Assembly: GCA_964399635.1 (NCBI GenBank)
Contig: CAYNRU010000001.1
Location: forward strand, 30,792-94,791
From: UBA4615 sp964399635
Lineage (GTDB): Bacteria > Pseudomonadota > Gammaproteobacteria > Burkholderiales > Burkholderiaceae_E
Length of the DNA: 64,000 bases
Direction: 5' to 3'
This document shows positions 61,920-64,000 of the stretch, in pieces. The notes under the pieces are model-generated. The model was not told the origin of the DNA, searched no databases, and worked only from the letters and a program-made list of their open reading frames with translations. How positions within the stretch are numbered: the stretch's first letter is position 1; every line of letters begins with the position of its first letter. The position numbers were made by a program, and so were the translations under genes.

Positions 61920-62360
61920 TCAGCCCGGCCGCCCGCCATGGCGGGTCGCCAGCCGCCTCAGCGCCGCCTTGAGCCGCGGATCCTCGATCCGCTCCGACAA
62001 GGCGGAGATGTCGGCGATCGCGTCCGGGCCGGGAGACGCCTTGGGGGTGCGCGGGGGCGGCGGGGCCACCGGGCGCCACTGCGGCTTGAATCGGATCCGG
62101 TCGATCTTCCAGCCGCAGCGCCCGAGCGCGGCCACCAGGGTCGGCTCGAGCTGGCGCACGCGCGCCGCGACCGCGGCATGCGCGGCGCCCACCACCAGGG
62201 TGTCGCGCTCGAGCGCCACCACCGTCAGTGCGAGCAGGGGCATGCAGCGCGTCAGGTCCTGTTGCAGCGAGGCCAGCCGGGACGCCTGTTCGCCGAGCCG
62301 CGCGAAGCCGGGCTCGGTGCGCAGCCAGGCGACCGCGTGGCGGGATTTCAGGGGCTTCAT
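61920..62360 (-). CDS. dciA: DUF721/DciA family protein
   Basis: 146-residue protein of the DUF721 (DciA) family; DciA loads the replicative helicase DnaB in bacteria without DnaC. The N-terminal RNA/KH-like domain pattern is present: LARLGEQASRLASLQQDLTRCMPLLALTVVALERDTLVVGAAHAAVAARVRQLEPTLVAALGRCGWKIDRIRFKPQW. A proline-rich linker and a short helical C-terminus follow. Location between lpxC and secA matches DciA in pseudomonads, which supports the symbol; function not otherwise shown. Divergent from secA. Confidence 0.8.
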   Translation of the reverse strand: MKPLKSRHAVAWLRTEPGFARLGEQASRLASLQQDLTRCMPLLALTVVALERDTLVVGAAHAAVAARVRQLEPTLVAALGRCGWKIDRIRFKPQWRPVAPPPPRTPKASPGPDAIADISALSERIEDPRLKAALRRLATRHGGRPG

Positions 62361-62468
62361 GGCAGGGCTTCCGTCATTCACTGTAGCCCATCGCAGGCCC
62401 GCGGCCCGGGTGTCCGGAGGGCCATCCGGGGCGCCCGATGGTCCCTCGGGACACATGGCACCCCATGC

Positions 62469-62474
62469 TAGACT
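62469..62474 (+). promoter_or_regulatory. secA extended -10 promoter element
   Basis: TGC-TAGACT at 62466-62474 fits an extended -10 (TGnTATAAT). It lies 58 bases before the secA ATG in the gap divergent from dciA. No good -35 is visible. Confidence 0.4.
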
Positions 62475-62531
62475 CGACGATTGACCACGAGTGTCGGCTC
62501 GGGCCCGCTCGCGGCCCGGACGCAGCCCCCA

Positions 62532-63581
<1,050 letters not shown>

Positions 63582-63582
63582 T

Positions 63583-63759
63583 TGGGATAGCCGGATGACG
63601 CTGTACCGGCAGGCGGAGCAGCTGGTCATCGATGACGCCCCCTGCGTGCCGCTGGTCTTCGGGGCGAACCAGGTGCTGGTGAAGCCGTACGTGTCCGGCT
63701 ACGAGACCGGTCCGCTCGGAGTGCCCAACCTGAGTGTGGTCAGCGTCGACAGGCCCTAG
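63583..63759 (+). pseudogene. 3' fragment of a peptide/solute-binding protein gene (SBP family 5)
   Basis: Open frame DWDSRMTLYRQAEQLVIDD, then APCVPLVFGANQVLVKPYVSGYETGPLGVPNLSVVSVDRP-stop. This is the conserved C-terminus of DppA/OppA-like periplasmic receptors (LYRQAEQ-I-DDAP-VPL-x-LVKPYV-G). About 90 percent of such a gene is missing on the left, where secA sequence is joined. Its TAG stop shares the palindrome CTAG (63756-63759) with the convergent coaE stop. Confidence 0.8.
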
Positions 63760-64000
63760 TCCGGCGCCGCTTCGTTCCTGCCCGGCAGGGCGTTCCAGAG
63801 CTGCTTCACGCGTGCGGCCAGTTCGTCCTGGCTGCCGTCGTTGTAGATGATGTCATCGGCGCGCGCCATCTTGGCGCGTGCGGGCATCTGTGCAGCCAGC
63901 CGGACGCGCACCTCCGCCTCGTCGAGTTGACGGTCACGTCCCAGCCGCTCCACGACGGCGTCTTCCGGAGCCGCGACGACCCACAGCCGGTCCACCAGGT
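63756..64000 (-). CDS. coaE: dephospho-CoA kinase, C-terminal part
   Basis: Last 81 codons of CoaE, which phosphorylates dephospho-CoA; the gene enters from the right edge. The sequence LVDRLWVVAAPEDAVVERLGRDRQLDEAEVRVRLAAQMP, then ARADDIIYNDGSQDELAARV, is the conserved lid/C-terminal region (AAQMP, ADDIIYNDG). Convergent with the solute-binding-protein fragment. Confidence 0.9.
   Translation of the reverse strand, partial: LVDRLWVVAAPEDAVVERLGRDRQLDEAEVRVRLAAQMPARAKMARADDIIYNDGSQDELAARVKQLWNALPGRNEAAPD

Overview
The window is a stretch of GC-rich chromosome (roughly 70 percent G+C by eye) from a betaproteobacterium, most likely order Burkholderiales. The evidence is the complete division and cell-wall (dcw) cluster with a Prx5-type peroxiredoxin between ftsZ and lpxC, rnpB just upstream of mraZ, a Bug/TctC-type solute receptor, and an aapJQMP transporter. 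Genes are densely packed, often with ATGA/GTGA stop-start overlaps. I see no CRISPR array, tRNA, rRNA, intact insertion sequence or prophage.

Layout, left half. 1-6833 (minus strand): an aromatic/xenobiotic catabolic operon headed by a GntR/FCD regulator, then a RidA-family protein, an alpha/beta hydrolase, two paralogous Rieske dioxygenase alpha/beta pairs, and an amidohydrolase cut by the left edge. 7099-13780 (plus): a TetR-controlled beta-oxidation operon (acyl-CoA dehydrogenase, DUF2147 protein, FadB-like fusion enzyme, thiolase). 13831-16923: a RuBisCO-like protein diverging from an SDR and a crotonase. 16947-20882: an SGNH hydrolase, a PEP-CTERM protein with an amber codon inside its signal peptide behind a sigma-54 promoter, a PCu(A)C copper chaperone, a crotonase and a YciA-type thioesterase. 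21020-27173: an Atm1-type ABC exporter and the aap amino-acid transporter.

Middle. 27395-31921: a NUDIX hydrolase and a tartrate/glycerate module (tartrate dehydrogenase, Bug receptor, glycerate 2-kinase). 31959-35519: a glycosyltransferase-like protein, a LytS/LytR-type two-component pair and a DUF2306 protein. 35726-41576: pyrC, DUF3025, an OtnK-type four-carbon acid sugar kinase with a DenD-type dehydrogenase, an SDR and a small FimV-N-like exported protein.

Right. 41727-61436: rnpB, then mraZ-rsmH-ftsL-ftsI-murE-murF-mraY-murD-ftsW-murG-murC-ddlB-ftsQ-ftsA-ftsZ-prx-lpxC, controlled by a recognisable mra promoter with phased MraZ boxes. After that come a 59-residue membrane protein, a decayed HTH relic, a DUF721/DciA gene and secA.

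The most important anomaly is at the right end. secA stops after 349 codons at position 63581 and runs directly into the 3' end of an unrelated peptide-binding-protein gene, followed by convergent coaE. SecA is essential, so this is either an assembly junction or a rearrangement with an intact secA elsewhere. Other notable points are the sigma-54/PEP-CTERM locus with its amber codon and paired upstream repeats, the RuBisCO-like protein with retained catalytic residues, a lysine in the FtsZ tubulin-signature loop, and Ala/Arg-rich expansions in MurD. I found no clearly new multi-gene defence or mobile system; the candidates for novelty are the RuBisCO-like locus and the PEP-CTERM regulatory region.
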